NCBI RefSeq assembly: GCF_004000255.1
Contig: NZ_RCIQ01000021.1
Coordinates: forward strand, 1 to 64,000
From: Nioella ostreopsis
Lineage (GTDB): Bacteria; Pseudomonadota; Alphaproteobacteria; Rhodobacterales; Rhodobacteraceae
Length of the DNA: 64,000 nucleotides
Direction: 5' to 3'
A model generated the notes under the pieces. That model saw nothing but the letters and a program-made list of their open reading frames with translations, did not search any database and had not been told where the DNA came from. The first letter of the stretch is position 1. Each line of letters begins with the position of its first letter. Positions 1-8,736 of this stretch are shown here, piece after piece. The position numbers and the translations under genes were made by a program.

Positions 1-25
1 CGCGCTCAAACTTTTCCTTTGCCAT
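1..25 (-). CDS. tuf: Elongation factor Tu, first eight codons only (runs off the left edge)
   Basis: Read leftwards from base 25 the sequence gives MAKEKFER, the near-invariant N-terminus of bacterial EF-Tu, the GTPase that delivers aminoacyl-tRNA to the ribosome. Only eight codons and one base are inside the window, so everything else about the gene is unseen. A GAGG stretch lies upstream of the ATG, and the gene follows the lipoprotein gene on the same strand. The octapeptide is specific enough to name the gene, but a second tuf copy elsewhere cannot be excluded. Confidence 0.8.
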
Positions 26-49
26 TGCTCAGGCGCCTCATGCTTTGGG

Positions 50-65
50 GGGGCCGCCCGGCCCC
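50..65. other. GC-rich hairpin between the lipoprotein gene and tuf
   Basis: GGGGCC, a 4-base loop and GGCCCC make a 6-bp stem in the 106-bp gap between tuf and the lipoprotein gene. There is no T-run on either side, so it is not a standard intrinsic terminator. It may be a structure in the tuf leader. No gene is seen in this gap. Confidence 0.35.
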
Positions 66-131
66 GGTTCATCATCGCGCGCTCGTTACTGAGGCGCGGG
101 GGAAAAATCAAGGGTGAGTTGGGGAAATCCG

Positions 132-764
132 TTATTCCGCCGCTTCTTCGGGCAGCTCTACTGGCTGCTCCACTTCCGCGACCTGCGCCTCCAGCGCAGC
201 CTGAGCCTCGGCGGCGGCGTCCTCGTCGATCGAGAACCATTCCGGATGGGTCAGCATCCAAAGCTGGATGCGCCGCGCCGCGTTGCGCGCAAGGATCTGC
301 ATCTGTTCCTCGCGTGACCGGGCAAGGCCCGACCCGATGATCATGGTTTCCGGTGCTGCGCCTTCGAAAATCGTCAGCTGTTCGGGGTCATCATGCAGTT
401 TCGCCTGCAATTCATCATCCCAGACATTGGCACTGACCACGAGGATCGAGCGCGGCTGAAGCACCACGGGGATCCCCGGAGGCGCCAGCGCATAGGCATC
501 CACATGGATCGCGATGTGATAAAGGCGGTCGCCCTCATAGCCCCCAAACCGGCGGTCGATCTCGGCGGTCAGGATCTCGATCCATTCCTCGCCCGACGCT
601 TCCCGCGAGGGTGGGACCTGCTGCATGTTGTCGGCCACGACGATGTTATAGGCCAGGCGGAAATCGCCCATATCTGGCAGGTCTTCCTCCAGCGGGTCGG
701 TCGCGGCGCAGGCCCCGAGAATCAGGACCAGCCCCAAAAGGGCGAAACGGGACAGGGCGCGCAT
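132..764 (-). CDS. Predicted lipoprotein of unknown function
   Basis: A 210-residue protein starting MRALSRFALLGLVLILGACA. The hydrophobic stretch ends in a lipobox-like LGAC, so the product is probably exported and lipid-anchored at that cysteine. I chose the ATG at 764 because AGGAGG sits six bases upstream; the reading frame extends 19 codons further but without signal-peptide logic. The body is soluble, with an Ala/Glu-rich C-terminal tail (about residues 180-210) that is probably disordered or coiled. I recognise no catalytic motif. It lies between parC and tuf on the same strand. Confidence 0.75.
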   Translation of the reverse strand: MRALSRFALLGLVLILGACAATDPLEEDLPDMGDFRLAYNIVVADNMQQVPPSREASGEEWIEILTAEIDRRFGGYEGDRLYHIAIHVDAYALAPPGIPVVLQPRSILVVSANVWDDELQAKLHDDPEQLTIFEGAAPETMIIGSGLARSREEQMQILARNAARRIQLWMLTHPEWFSIDEDAAAEAQAALEAQVAEVEQPVELPEEAAE

Positions 765-886
765 GGGGCTCCTCCTAAATGGCAGCCCATCCGGGATAGC
801 GCAGCCGGGCATGACGCGCAATCGACCCGGTCAAACCGCCGAAAGATCGGCAGAAAACCGTGGCCGAGATGCAAACCGGGGGCGTC

Positions 887-3190
887 TCAGTTGAACCGGT
901 TATCCCGCGGGAAGCCGCGCGGGGCCATGCGGCCCGTTCCGGCGCGTTTGCCTTCCCATTCGGTCAGGTCGGTCTCGGTCCGGGTGCGTCCGGCAGGGTC
1001 TTTCCAGCTCAGCCCGTCGGCCCGGTTGAAGCTGCGCGCGTCCGACAGACCGCCATCCTTGTATTTCTGCAACCGCACCCCCTTGCCGCGGCCCATCTCG
1101 GGCAGTTCGGCCATCGGGAAGACCAGAACCTTGCGGTTCTCGCCCACGCAGGCGACATAGTCTTCGCCCTCCTGCACGCGGGTGCAGACCGCCGCCCGCA
1201 CCGGGGCCTTGACGTTCAGAACCTGCTTGCCAGAGCGGGTCTGGGCCAGGACATCGGCCTCGGGCACAAGGAAGCCGTCGCCAGCGGAGGACGCCACCAG
1301 CAGTTTCGCGCCGGGCTTGTGAATGAACAGATCGACAATCTCGACCTCGTTGGGCAGATCGACCATCAGGCGCACGGGTTCCCCCATGCCGCGCCCGCCG
1401 GGCAGGTTCGAGGCGGCGATGGTATAGAAGCGCCCGTTATTGCCGAACACCAGCAACTTGTCGGTGGTTTCCGCATGCTTCAGGAAGCGGCCTTCGTCGC
1501 CATCCTTGTACTTGAACTCACCATCCAGGGCGACATGGCCCTTCATGGCGCGCACCCAACCCATCTTGGACAGCACCACGGTGATCGGTTCACGCTCGAT
1601 CATGGCTTCCAGCGGCACGTCGGGGGTTTCGCCCGCCTCGGCGAAATCGGTGCGTCGCTTGCCGAATTCGGTGCCCTTGCCGAACTGCTTGCGCATTTCG
1701 CGCAGCTCTTCGGCGATGCGGCCCCATTGCAGCTCGTCCCGCGCCAGCAGATCGTCCAGCCCGGCGCGTTCTTCCATCAGCGCGGCCTGCTCTTTCAGCA
1801 GTTCCATCTCCTCCAGCCGCCGCAAGCTGCGCAGGCGCATGTTCAGGATCGCCTCGGCCTGCACCTCAGTCAGTTCGCCCTCGCCCGGAGCGGGGCTGAC
1901 ATAGTCGGCCTCGGACGTGGCGCGGACATGCGCCCTGCCCCATTCCTCGCGCATCAATGCAGCCTTGGGGTCGTCGTCATAGCGGATGATGTCGATCACC
2001 CGGTCGAGATTGAGGAAGGTGATGATGAAGCCTTCCAACACCTCCAACCGGTGGTCGATCTTTTCCATCCGGTGGGTGGAGCGGCGGATCAGCACCTCGC
2101 GCCGGTGATCGAGAAAGGCGCGCAGAACCTCTTTCAAAGAACAGACCTTGGGCGTGCGCCCGTCGATCAGTACGTTCATGTTCAGGCTGAACCGAATCTC
2201 CAGGTCCGAGCTGCGAAACAGCGTCCCCATCAGAATTTCCGGGTCCACATTCTTGGACCTGGGTTCCAGCACGATGCGGATATCGTCAGCCGATTCGTCG
2301 CGCACATCGGCCAGAATCGGCACCTTCTTGGTCTGAATGAGTTCCGCGATCTTCTCGATCAGTTTCGATTTCTGCACCTGATAGGGGATCTCGGTGACCA
2401 CGACCTGCCATGTGCCGCGGCCCAGATCCTCGGTCTCCCATTTCGCCCGCAGGCGGAAGGCACCGCGACCGGTGCGATAGGTCTCGGCCATGCTTTCGCG
2501 CGGCTCTACGATCACGCCGCCGGTGGGAAAATCAGGCCCCTGAATGTAGTTCAGCAGCGTCTCGTCCCGCGTATCGGGCGACTTGATCATGTGCAGGCAG
2601 GCGGCGATCAACTCGTCCACATTATGCGGTGGAATGTTGGTGGCCATCCCCACGGCGATCCCGCTGGACCCATTCGCCAGCAGGTTCGGCAGCGCGGCGG
2701 GCAGCACCTCGGGTTCCTGCAAGGTGCCGTCGTAATTGTCGCGGAAATCAACGGCGTTCTCGTTCAGCCCTTCCAGCAGCACTTCGGCCACGGCGGTCAT
2801 CCGCGCCTCGGTGTATCGGCTGGCGGCCGGGTTATCGCCGTCGATATTGCCGAAATTCCCCTGCCCGTCGACCAGCGGGTAGCGGATGGTGAAATCCTGC
2901 GCCAGACGCGCCATCGCGTCATAGATCGCGGCGTCGCCATGGGGGTGATAGTTGCCCATCACATCGCCCGAGATCTTGGCGGATTTCCGGAAGCCCCCAT
3001 TGGAGGCCAGCCGCAGTTCCCGCATCGCATAAAGGATGCGCCGATGCACAGGTTTCAACCCATCCCGCGCGTCGGGCAAGGCCCGGTGCATGATGGTGGA
3101 CAGCGCATATTGAAGGTAGCGCGAGCCAATGGCGCGGCTCAGCGACTCGGATATTTCGCGGTTGTCTTCTGACATATTCTGCTCGTTCAT
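887..3190 (-). CDS. parC: DNA topoisomerase IV subunit A
   Basis: A 767-residue type IIA topoisomerase A subunit that cuts and rejoins DNA with ParE to decatenate sister chromosomes. Catalytic Tyr126 lies in the ASRYTEARM motif, and the winged-helix region contains [20 protein letters not shown] (80-99). The C-terminal part is shorter than in GyrA and lacks an obvious GyrA-box, which favours ParC. In the quinolone-resistance region the positions matching E. coli ParC Ser80 and Glu84 are Ala87 and Asp91. I start at [10 protein letters not shown] (3190); MSEDN at 3175 is possible, while a longer frame to 3682 overlaps the divergent SDR gene and is not credible. A short inverted repeat GTATC-GGT-GATAC (3194-3206) abuts the start. 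Confidence 0.95.
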   Translation of the reverse strand: MNEQNMSEDNREISESLSRAIGSRYLQYALSTIMHRALPDARDGLKPVHRRILYAMRELRLASNGGFRKSAKISGDVMGNYHPHGDAAIYDAMARLAQDFTIRYPLVDGQGNFGNIDGDNPAASRYTEARMTAVAEVLLEGLNENAVDFRDNYDGTLQEPEVLPAALPNLLANGSSGIAVGMATNIPPHNVDELIAACLHMIKSPDTRDETLLNYIQGPDFPTGGVIVEPRESMAETYRTGRGAFRLRAKWETEDLGRGTWQVVVTEIPYQVQKSKLIEKIAELIQTKKVPILADVRDESADDIRIVLEPRSKNVDPEILMGTLFRSSDLEIRFSLNMNVLIDGRTPKVCSLKEVLRAFLDHRREVLIRRSTHRMEKIDHRLEVLEGFIITFLNLDRVIDIIRYDDDPKAALMREEWGRAHVRATSEADYVSPAPGEGELTEVQAEAILNMRLRSLRRLEEMELLKEQAALMEERAGLDDLLARDELQWGRIAEELREMRKQFGKGTEFGKRRTDFAEAGETPDVPLEAMIEREPITVVLSKMGWVRAMKGHVALDGEFKYKDGDEGRFLKHAETTDKLLVFGNNGRFYTIAASNLPGGRGMGEPVRLMVDLPNEVEIVDLFIHKPGAKLLVASSAGDGFLVPEADVLAQTRSGKQVLNVKAPVRAAVCTRVQEGEDYVACVGENRKVLVFPMAELPEMGRGKGVRLQKYKDGGLSDARSFNRADGLSWKDPAGRTRTETDLTEWEGKRAGTGRMAPRGFPRDNRFN

Positions 3191-3307
3191 TTGGTATCGG
3201 TGATACGCGAAACCACGAGGGGTGGTAAAGCAGGATATGTCTCTGCGCTTGCACCATTCGGCCCATGGGCCTACGCAATTGCCATCATCCGCCACGAGGG
3301 CATCGCA

Positions 3308-4138
3308 ATGACTCGCAGCATCCTTATTACCGGTTGTTCCTCCGGCATCGGCTATGACGCGGCCCATACCCTGCGTGACCGGGGCTGGCAGGTCTTCGCC
3401 AGTTGCCGCAAAGCCGAAGACTGCGTGCGGCTGCGCGACGAGGGGTTCGTCAGCCCAAGGCTGGATTATGAAGACGCCGACACGATCCGGACCGCCGTTG
3501 CCGAGGTGCTCCAGGCCACCGGCGGAACCTTGGATGCATTGTACAACAACGGCGCCTACGGCATTCCCGGTCTGGTGGAGGATCTGCCCCGCGCGGCCTT
3601 CGACGCCATCCTTCAGGCCAACCTGATCGGGCCGCAGGATCTGACCCGGCAGATCATTCCCGCAATGCGCGCGCAAGGCCATGGCAGGATCGTCAACTGC
3701 ACCTCCGTGTTCGGCTATGCCGCATCACCATGGCGCGGCGCCTATATCGCCACCAAGCACGGGTTGGAGGGGTTGACCGACAGCCTGAGGCTGGAACTGC
3801 ACGGCACCGGCATTCATGTCAGCCTGATCCAGCCCGGCTTGATTGCCACCAAATTCGGTGAAAACTCGGGCCGAGAGCTGGAAAAATGGATTGATTGGCG
3901 CAGGTCCGCAAGGGCCAGGGACTACGAGACGACCCTTCTGGACAAAAGCCGGGGCCGCGCGGCCGTGGCCCGGCTCGAAGCGCCGGCATCGGACGTTACG
4001 CGCAAGCTGATCCATGCATTGGACTCACCGCGCCCACGCGCCCGCTACCGGGTTACCAAGCTGGCTGAACTGGTCAATGTGCTCGACCGGGTCTTGCCCA
4101 CCCGCGCGACCGACTGGATCATCCGCCGGGTCACTTGA
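3308..4138 (+). CDS. Short-chain dehydrogenase/reductase
   Basis: A 276-residue classical SDR. The nucleotide-binding motif TGCSSGIG is at residues 8-15, NNGAYG near 80-85, and the catalytic Ser133, Tyr146 and Lys150 lie in SVFGY and YIATK. These enzymes oxidise or reduce alcohols and ketones with NAD(P)(H); the substrate cannot be told from sequence. The start is the ATG at 3308 with GAGG upstream; the frame extends upstream but only through non-conserved sequence. It is divergent from parC with a 117-bp shared promoter region. Confidence 0.88.
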   Translation: MTRSILITGCSSGIGYDAAHTLRDRGWQVFASCRKAEDCVRLRDEGFVSPRLDYEDADTIRTAVAEVLQATGGTLDALYNNGAYGIPGLVEDLPRAAFDAILQANLIGPQDLTRQIIPAMRAQGHGRIVNCTSVFGYAASPWRGAYIATKHGLEGLTDSLRLELHGTGIHVSLIQPGLIATKFGENSGRELEKWIDWRRSARARDYETTLLDKSRGRAAVARLEAPASDVTRKLIHALDSPRPRARYRVTKLAELVNVLDRVLPTRATDWIIRRVT

Positions 4139-4183
4139 CCACGGGGGCCGGATACGAAAAACCCTTCGCTTTATCTGTGGGGC

Positions 4184-4197
4184 GACCTAGATAGGTC
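4184..4197. promoter_or_regulatory. Near-perfect palindrome GACCTA-GA-TAGGTC, possible operator
   Basis: Two 6-base inverted halves separated by two bases lie 55-70 bases before the HIG1/PduO gene pair, where a repressor site would be expected. No regulator for it is visible in the window, so the role is inferred from position and symmetry only. Confidence 0.35.
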
Positions 4198-4252
4198 AGC
4201 GAACGCTTATACGGGCTTTTGTGGACGGGCAAAGCCTCGGGAAAGGACCACC

Positions 4253-4456
4253 ATGGTTGATACCCTCACCATCATTGCCCTGATCGTCACGGTCGGGGTC
4301 GCCATCATCCTGCTCTTCGGGATTGGCACCTTCACGCGCGGCGGGGAATTCAACCGCAGGAATGCCAACAAGATCATGCGCTGGCGTTTGGCGGCACAAT
4401 TCGTTGCGGTGATCCTGATCGCCGCGGTGGTCTATCTGCGCGGCAACGGGGGCTGA
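4253..4456 (+). CDS. HIG1-domain small inner-membrane protein
   Basis: A 67-residue protein with two membrane helices (about 5-25 and 46-62) joined by a basic loop. The loop holds NKIMRWRLAAQ at residues 39-49, close to the HIG1 signature (Q/I)X3(R/H)XRX3Q, with Asn in place of the first residue. HIG1 proteins bind and tune respiratory oxidases in mitochondria and alphaproteobacteria, so a role in cytochrome oxidase assembly or activity is likely but inferred. AAAGGA precedes the ATG. The stop is three bases before the adenosyltransferase start, so the two are probably co-translated. Confidence 0.8.
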   Translation: MVDTLTIIALIVTVGVAIILLFGIGTFTRGGEFNRRNANKIMRWRLAAQFVAVILIAAVVYLRGNGG

Positions 4457-4459
4457 AAC

Positions 4460-5032
4460 ATGGTCGTTCTGAACAAGATCTACACCCGCACCGGTGACGC
4501 TGGCCAGACCGCGCTTGGCAATGGCGCGCGGGTCGACAAGCATTCCGCCCGCGTGACGGCCTATGGCACGGTCGATGAGCTGAACGCGACGCTCGGGATG
4601 GCGCGATTGCATACGGAAGGCGCAATGGACGCGCAGCTGGCGATGATCCAGAACGACCTTTTCGATCTGGGCGCGGACCTGTGCCGCCCGGAAATGGAAA
4701 AGGATGCCGAGGCTGAGTATCCGCCCCTGCGCATGATCGCCGCGCAGGTGGACCGGCTGGAGGCCGAGATCGACGCAATGAACGACCGGTTGGACCCGCT
4801 GCGCAGTTTCATCCTGCCCGGCGGTTCGCCTGCCGCCGCATATCTGCATCTCTGCCGCACCGTCGCCCGCCGGGCCGAACGGCTGGCGGTGGAACTGTCC
4901 ACGGTGGAAACGGTCAATCCCGCAGCGGTGAAGTATCTCAACCGCCTGTCAGACTGGTTCTTCGTCGCGGCCCGCATCTGCAATGACGAAGGCCGCGCCG
5001 ATGTGCTGTGGGTGCCGGGGGCAAACCGCTAG
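4460..5032 (+). CDS. PduO-type cob(I)alamin adenosyltransferase
   Basis: A 190-residue ATP:cob(I)alamin adenosyltransferase that makes adenosylcobalamin, the cofactor of enzymes such as methylmalonyl-CoA mutase. The family signatures are clear: TRTGDAGQT (9-17), YGTVDELNA, the FILPGG segment and the C-terminal RRAERLAVEL...YLNRLSDWFFVAAR. Its length matches the family. It follows the HIG1 gene with a three-base gap. Its stop overlaps by four bases the stop of the AraC-type gene on the other strand (CTAG at 5029-5032). Naming it pduO or cobO would be arbitrary. Confidence 0.93.
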   Translation: MVVLNKIYTRTGDAGQTALGNGARVDKHSARVTAYGTVDELNATLGMARLHTEGAMDAQLAMIQNDLFDLGADLCRPEMEKDAEAEYPPLRMIAAQVDRLEAEIDAMNDRLDPLRSFILPGGSPAAAYLHLCRTVARRAERLAVELSTVETVNPAAVKYLNRLSDWFFVAARICNDEGRADVLWVPGANR

Positions 5033-5865
5033 CCGCGCGGCGCAACGGGCACCCAGACCGCAACCTTGCCAGCGCCTTTCGGGTCGAAATCCGCATCATA
5101 AAGCTCGAACTCCGGCCCGTTCAGCAGGTCATACTCCGCAACCGGCGCCCATTTGGCAAAGATCGCGTCCCAGGTCCGCGAGATCGTCGAGATATGTCCC
5201 TCATGGGCAAAGACCGCATAGGTGCCGCCCGGAAGCGTCAGCCGGTCGAGCCCCTCTGCCGCCTCGCCGGGAAAGGCGACCGTATAGGTGAAGTCGCCCG
5301 AGTCGCTGAAATCGGAACAGACCCCATAGGTCGGCCCGCCGATCATGGCGTCATGCCATGCCGACACCGTATCATCCCAAAGCGCGGGGATGCGCGTGCG
5401 GCTCTCCATGTCGAACCGGCCCGAGCATCCCACGAGGGGGATCGGCTCGATCGTCCTGATCTCGGGCACCGGGGTGGCCGTTGGTTCTGTTGGGGTCATC
5501 TTCATAGCCTCCTGCAAGGGTATCCTGTTCAGATCCTCCGGCCCGCGAATGGAGGACGGGGCCAATCCGAAACAGGCACGGAACGCACGGGAAAACCCCT
5601 CGACACTGTCATAACCCGCGTCAAAGGCGGCATTGGTCACGCTTTCACCGGCTGATCGCGCCTTGGCCGCCTCGCTCAGCCGCCGCCTGCGCACATATGT
5701 GCCAAGCGAGAGGCCGGTGCGCAGGGAAAAGGCACGGGTCAGGTGAAACCGGCTGACCCCGATGGCGTCAGCCAGCGCGGGCAGATCCGGCCCCCGGGAC
5801 AGGTCCGTTTCCACCTGCCACAGGGTGCGGGCAATCAGGTCAGATTGGGTGTGCGTCCGTTTCAT
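5029..5865 (-). CDS. AraC-family regulator with C-terminal GyrI-like effector domain
   Basis: A 278-residue protein. Residues about 7-110 form two helix-turn-helix motifs of the AraC/XylS type (ALADAIGVSRFHLTRAF and AAFDAGYDSVEGFSRAF). Residues about 130-278 match the GyrI-like/SHMT small-molecule-binding fold, as in Rob and BmrR-type effector domains. It is thus a one-component transcription factor that probably senses a hydrophobic or cationic compound. TGAGG precedes the ATG. It is the third gene of a minus-strand set with a VOC protein and a free-standing GyrI-domain protein. Confidence 0.88.
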   Translation of the reverse strand: MKRTHTQSDLIARTLWQVETDLSRGPDLPALADAIGVSRFHLTRAFSLRTGLSLGTYVRRRRLSEAAKARSAGESVTNAAFDAGYDSVEGFSRAFRACFGLAPSSIRGPEDLNRIPLQEAMKMTPTEPTATPVPEIRTIEPIPLVGCSGRFDMESRTRIPALWDDTVSAWHDAMIGGPTYGVCSDFSDSGDFTYTVAFPGEAAEGLDRLTLPGGTYAVFAHEGHISTISRTWDAIFAKWAPVAEYDLLNGPEFELYDADFDPKGAGKVAVWVPVAPRG

Positions 5866-5925
5866 GACCTCAGGATAGAACGTCGCGACGGCCCGCGCCT
5901 GACCGATCTTGCGCCGAACCGGCGA

Positions 5926-6411
5926 CTAGTTGGGCCGGTCGCTGACCGGAACCCAGATCTCGAACGCCATGCCGTCCGGTCCGTTTCGGGGGTCTTCCGG
6001 ATAGCGCTCGAAAATCGCGCCGCGCCGCTGCGTATAGCGCGACCCCGGCAGCCACTCCGCGATGATCCAGTCAAAGCACAGTTGCACATCATCGAGCGTG
6101 CCGAAATCCTGCACCACCGCGTAGTCGCCTTCTGGCAGCCGCGCCAGGCTGGTGCCCTTGGGCAATTCTGTCGGCACCGGGTCCACCTCGACCGTCACGC
6201 CGTATTTGAACGAACCCAGACCGTCCGCCGCGAAGGACACGCCATACATGGCGCCGGGCACATAGTTGGGAATGAAGAGCGGCGCCTCGTAGAAGGTTCG
6301 CCACAGGTCCGGCATCTCGTCCAGCGTCGCCATTGAATAGTCGCGCACAAACCCGAGCGTATGGGTTTCCGGGAAGGCCTTGATCTCGGGCTCAGACATG
6401 GATGGTGTCAT
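5926..6411 (-). CDS. Stand-alone GyrI-like ligand-binding protein
   Basis: A 161-residue protein consisting only of a GyrI-like domain: an N-terminal strand with IKAFPETHTLGFVRDYS, a central GVTVEVD segment, and the closing pattern RRGAIFERYPEDPRNGPDGMAFEIWVPV. Free GyrI-like proteins bind or hydrolyse small molecules; none of the catalytic residues described for the hydrolytic members can be assigned here. The ATG at 6411 has AGGAG upstream and overlaps the VOC stop (ATGA). It resembles the C-terminal half of the AraC protein 60 bp downstream, so both may see the same ligand. Confidence 0.82.
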   Translation of the reverse strand: MTPSMSEPEIKAFPETHTLGFVRDYSMATLDEMPDLWRTFYEAPLFIPNYVPGAMYGVSFAADGLGSFKYGVTVEVDPVPTELPKGTSLARLPEGDYAVVQDFGTLDDVQLCFDWIIAEWLPGSRYTQRRGAIFERYPEDPRNGPDGMAFEIWVPVSDRPN

Positions 6412-6785
6412 TCGCTATCTCCTGTCGGGGCGGGTTCCCACAATTCGATCGGCGTGCCTTCGGGGTCGCGCAAATGGGCGAAGCGACCGATCCCGTCCAT
6501 ATCCTGCCGATTGTAAACATCTATTCCCGCAGATTCCAGTTGCGTCACCATGGCGTCCAGATCCTTCACGCGAAAGTTCAGCATGAAGCGCTGGTCGGCG
6601 GCAAAGTAGTCGGTGTCCTCGGCAAAAGGCGCAAAGACCGTCACACCGGCGTCACTGACCCAGGGCACCATCTCCATATCGGTGGGGGCAATGTTGATTC
6701 CAAGATGCTCAAGATACCATCGCCCCAAAGCCTCCGGGTCCTTGGCGCGGAAGAAGAACCCGCCGATTCCCTGAACTTTTTCCAT
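6408..6785 (-). CDS. VOC-family protein (glyoxalase/bleomycin-resistance fold)
   Basis: A 125-residue protein with the paired beta-alpha-beta-beta-beta modules of the vicinal-oxygen-chelate fold: GIGGFFFRAKDPEALGRWYLEHLGI at the start and FAHLRDPEGTPIELWEP near the end, where the Glu of IELWEP is a usual metal ligand. Members detoxify or sequester small compounds, or cleave diols; the substrate is unknown. GGAGGG precedes the start. First gene of the VOC-GyrI-AraC operon, which looks like a self-regulated response to a small toxic molecule. Confidence 0.85.
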   Translation of the reverse strand: MEKVQGIGGFFFRAKDPEALGRWYLEHLGINIAPTDMEMVPWVSDAGVTVFAPFAEDTDYFAADQRFMLNFRVKDLDAMVTQLESAGIDVYNRQDMDGIGRFAHLRDPEGTPIELWEPAPTGDSE

Positions 6786-6996
6786 TGAAACTCAACCCTC
6801 CCCTGCAAATACCCCGGCGCAGTTTTCGCCGCTGATCCGACACATACACACTCAATAAGGAAAAAACGCGGCGTCCAATCGGTCGAACGCGTCGATTTTG
6901 ACCTGTCATCGCGCGATTCGAAGCGGTAACAACCGCATGATAGCATGACTTGCCCGGGGCCAGCGCCTCGGGGGCCATAACAGGAGAGACGTGGAA

Positions 6997-7755
6997 ATGA
7001 AGGTTCTTGTGCCTGTCAAACGCGTGATCGACTACAACGTGAAGGTCCGTGTGAAGGCGGATGGCAGCGGTGTTGATCTTGCGAATGTGAAGATGTCGAT
7101 GAACCCGTTCGACGAGATTGCCGTTGAAGAGGCGATCCGTCTGAAGGAAGCGGGCAAGGCGGATGAAGTGATCGCCGTGTCGATCGGCGTCAAGCAAAGC
7201 CAGGAAACCCTGCGCACGGCGCTGGCCATGGGCGCGGACCGCGCCATCCTGGTCATTGCCGCCGATGACGTGCACACCGATATCGAGCCGCTGGCGGTGG
7301 CCAAGATCCTCAAGGCCGTGGTCGATGAGGAAGCGCCCGGTCTGGTGCTCTGCGGCAAGCAGGCCATCGACAACGACATGAACGCCACCGGCCAGATGCT
7401 GTCGGCTCTGCTCGGCTGGTCGCAGGCGGCTTTCGCCTCGAAGGTCGATATCGACGGCGACAGCGCGCTGGTGACCCGCGAAGTGGATGGCGGTCTTCAG
7501 ACCATCAAGGTCTCGATGCCGACCATCGTGACCGTCGACCTGCGTCTGAACGAGCCGCGCTATGCGTCGCTGCCCAACATCATGAAGGCCAAGAAAAAGC
7601 CGCTGGATGAAAAGACCGCCGCCGATTACGGCGTCGACGTCACCCCGCGTCTGGAGATCGTCTCGACGACCGAGCCCGAGGCCCGCAAGGCCGGTGAGAT
7701 TGTCGGCTCCGTGGACGAGCTTGTTGCGAAACTCAAAGAAGCGGGGGCTGTGTAA
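6997..7755 (+). CDS. etfB: Electron transfer flavoprotein beta subunit
   Basis: A 252-residue ETF beta subunit ([20 protein letters not shown]...), which with EtfA carries electrons from acyl-CoA and dimethylglycine/sarcosine-type dehydrogenases to the quinone pool through ETF-ubiquinone oxidoreductase. The ADP/AMP-binding region [22 protein letters not shown] is intact. I prefer ATG 6997 over GTG 6991 because AGGAG at 6982-6986 is then ten bases away rather than four. Its stop shares one base with the etfA start. Confidence 0.95.
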   Translation: MKVLVPVKRVIDYNVKVRVKADGSGVDLANVKMSMNPFDEIAVEEAIRLKEAGKADEVIAVSIGVKQSQETLRTALAMGADRAILVIAADDVHTDIEPLAVAKILKAVVDEEAPGLVLCGKQAIDNDMNATGQMLSALLGWSQAAFASKVDIDGDSALVTREVDGGLQTIKVSMPTIVTVDLRLNEPRYASLPNIMKAKKKPLDEKTAADYGVDVTPRLEIVSTTEPEARKAGEIVGSVDELVAKLKEAGAV

Positions 7756-8684
7756 TGGCTGTTCTTCTCCTTGCTGAAGTGACCGATGGCGAACTGGCGC
7801 TGGACGCCACCGCAAAGGCTGTCACCGCCGCATCGTCGCTTGGCGACGTGACCGTTCTGTGTGCTGGGGCTTCTGCCGCTGCCGCAGGTGACGCCGCTGC
7901 CAAGATCGCAGGCGTGTCCAAGGTGCTCGTTGCCGAAGACGCCTCGCTCGGTCATCGTCTGGCCGAACCCACGGCCGCGCTGATCGTGTCTCTGGCTGGC
8001 GATTACGAACATATCGTGGCACCGGCCACCACCGACGCCAAGAACGTGCTGCCCCGCGTGGCCGCGCTGCTTGACGTCATGGTGATCTCGGATGCTTCCG
8101 GTGTGGTCGATGGCTCCACCTTCGAGCGTCCGATCTACGCGGGCAACGCGATCCAGACCGTGAAGTCCTCGGACGCCAAGAAGGTCATCTCCTTCCGGAC
8201 CTCCACGTTTGATGCTGCCGGTGAACAAGCAGCCGCTCCCGTGGACTCTATCGGCGCGGCGGCCAATCCCGGCCTCTCCGAATGGGTCGAGGACAAGGTG
8301 GCCGCAAGCGACCGCCCCGAACTGACCTCGGCGGGCATCGTCGTGTCGGGCGGCCGTGGCGTAGGATCCGAAGACGACTTCAAGATCATCGAAGCGCTCG
8401 CTGACAAGCTCGGTGCTGCTGTCGGGGCCTCCCGCGCCGCGGTCGACTCGGGCTACGCCCCGAACGACTGGCAGGTTGGCCAGACCGGCAAGGTCGTCGC
8501 CCCCGATCTCTACGTTGCCGTCGGCATCTCGGGCGCCATCCAGCACCTTGCTGGCATGAAGGACTCGAAGATCATCGTCGCGATCAACAAGGATGAAGAG
8601 GCCCCGATCTTTCAGGTCGCCGATTACGGCCTGGTCGCCGACCTCTTCACCGCCGTGCCGGAACTGACCGAAAAACTCGGCTGA
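7755..8684 (+). CDS. etfA: Electron transfer flavoprotein alpha subunit
   Basis: A 309-residue ETF alpha subunit. The FAD-binding C-terminal domain shows [14 protein letters not shown], the G-Q-T-G segment near [10 protein letters not shown], and [22 protein letters not shown]...[11 protein letters not shown], all typical. It starts at ATG 7755 overlapping the etfB stop (TAATG), so translation is coupled. A strong terminator follows. Potential electron donors in this window include the flavoprotein dehydrogenase at 40911-43418 and the acyl-CoA pathway served by the nearby hbd. Confidence 0.96.
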   Translation: MAVLLLAEVTDGELALDATAKAVTAASSLGDVTVLCAGASAAAAGDAAAKIAGVSKVLVAEDASLGHRLAEPTAALIVSLAGDYEHIVAPATTDAKNVLPRVAALLDVMVISDASGVVDGSTFERPIYAGNAIQTVKSSDAKKVISFRTSTFDAAGEQAAAPVDSIGAAANPGLSEWVEDKVAASDRPELTSAGIVVSGGRGVGSEDDFKIIEALADKLGAAVGASRAAVDSGYAPNDWQVGQTGKVVAPDLYVAVGISGAIQHLAGMKDSKIIVAINKDEEAPIFQVADYGLVADLFTAVPELTEKLG

Positions 8685-8709
8685 TCCACGCGACACCGCA
8701 ATCCCAGAA

Positions 8710-8736
8710 GGCCCGCCCATCCCGGCGGGCCTTTTT
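8710..8736 (+). terminator. Intrinsic terminator after etfBA
   Basis: GGCCCGCC (8710-8717), six-base loop, GGCGGGCC (8724-8731), then five Ts. It lies 25 bases after the etfA stop, and its last base touches the stop of the convergent gene. Confidence 0.9.

Noticed and set aside
860-3172. 770-codon open frame on the plus strand
   Set aside because: It lies entirely opposite parC, has no recognisable domain and shows the His/Gln-rich composition typical of a GC-rich antisense frame.
887-3190. GyrA instead of ParC
   Set aside because: The length (767) and the short C-terminal part without a GyrA-box fit ParC better.
3191-3682. N-terminal extension of parC
   Set aside because: It would overlap the divergent SDR gene and contains no conserved sequence; the family N-terminus starts at 3190 or 3175.
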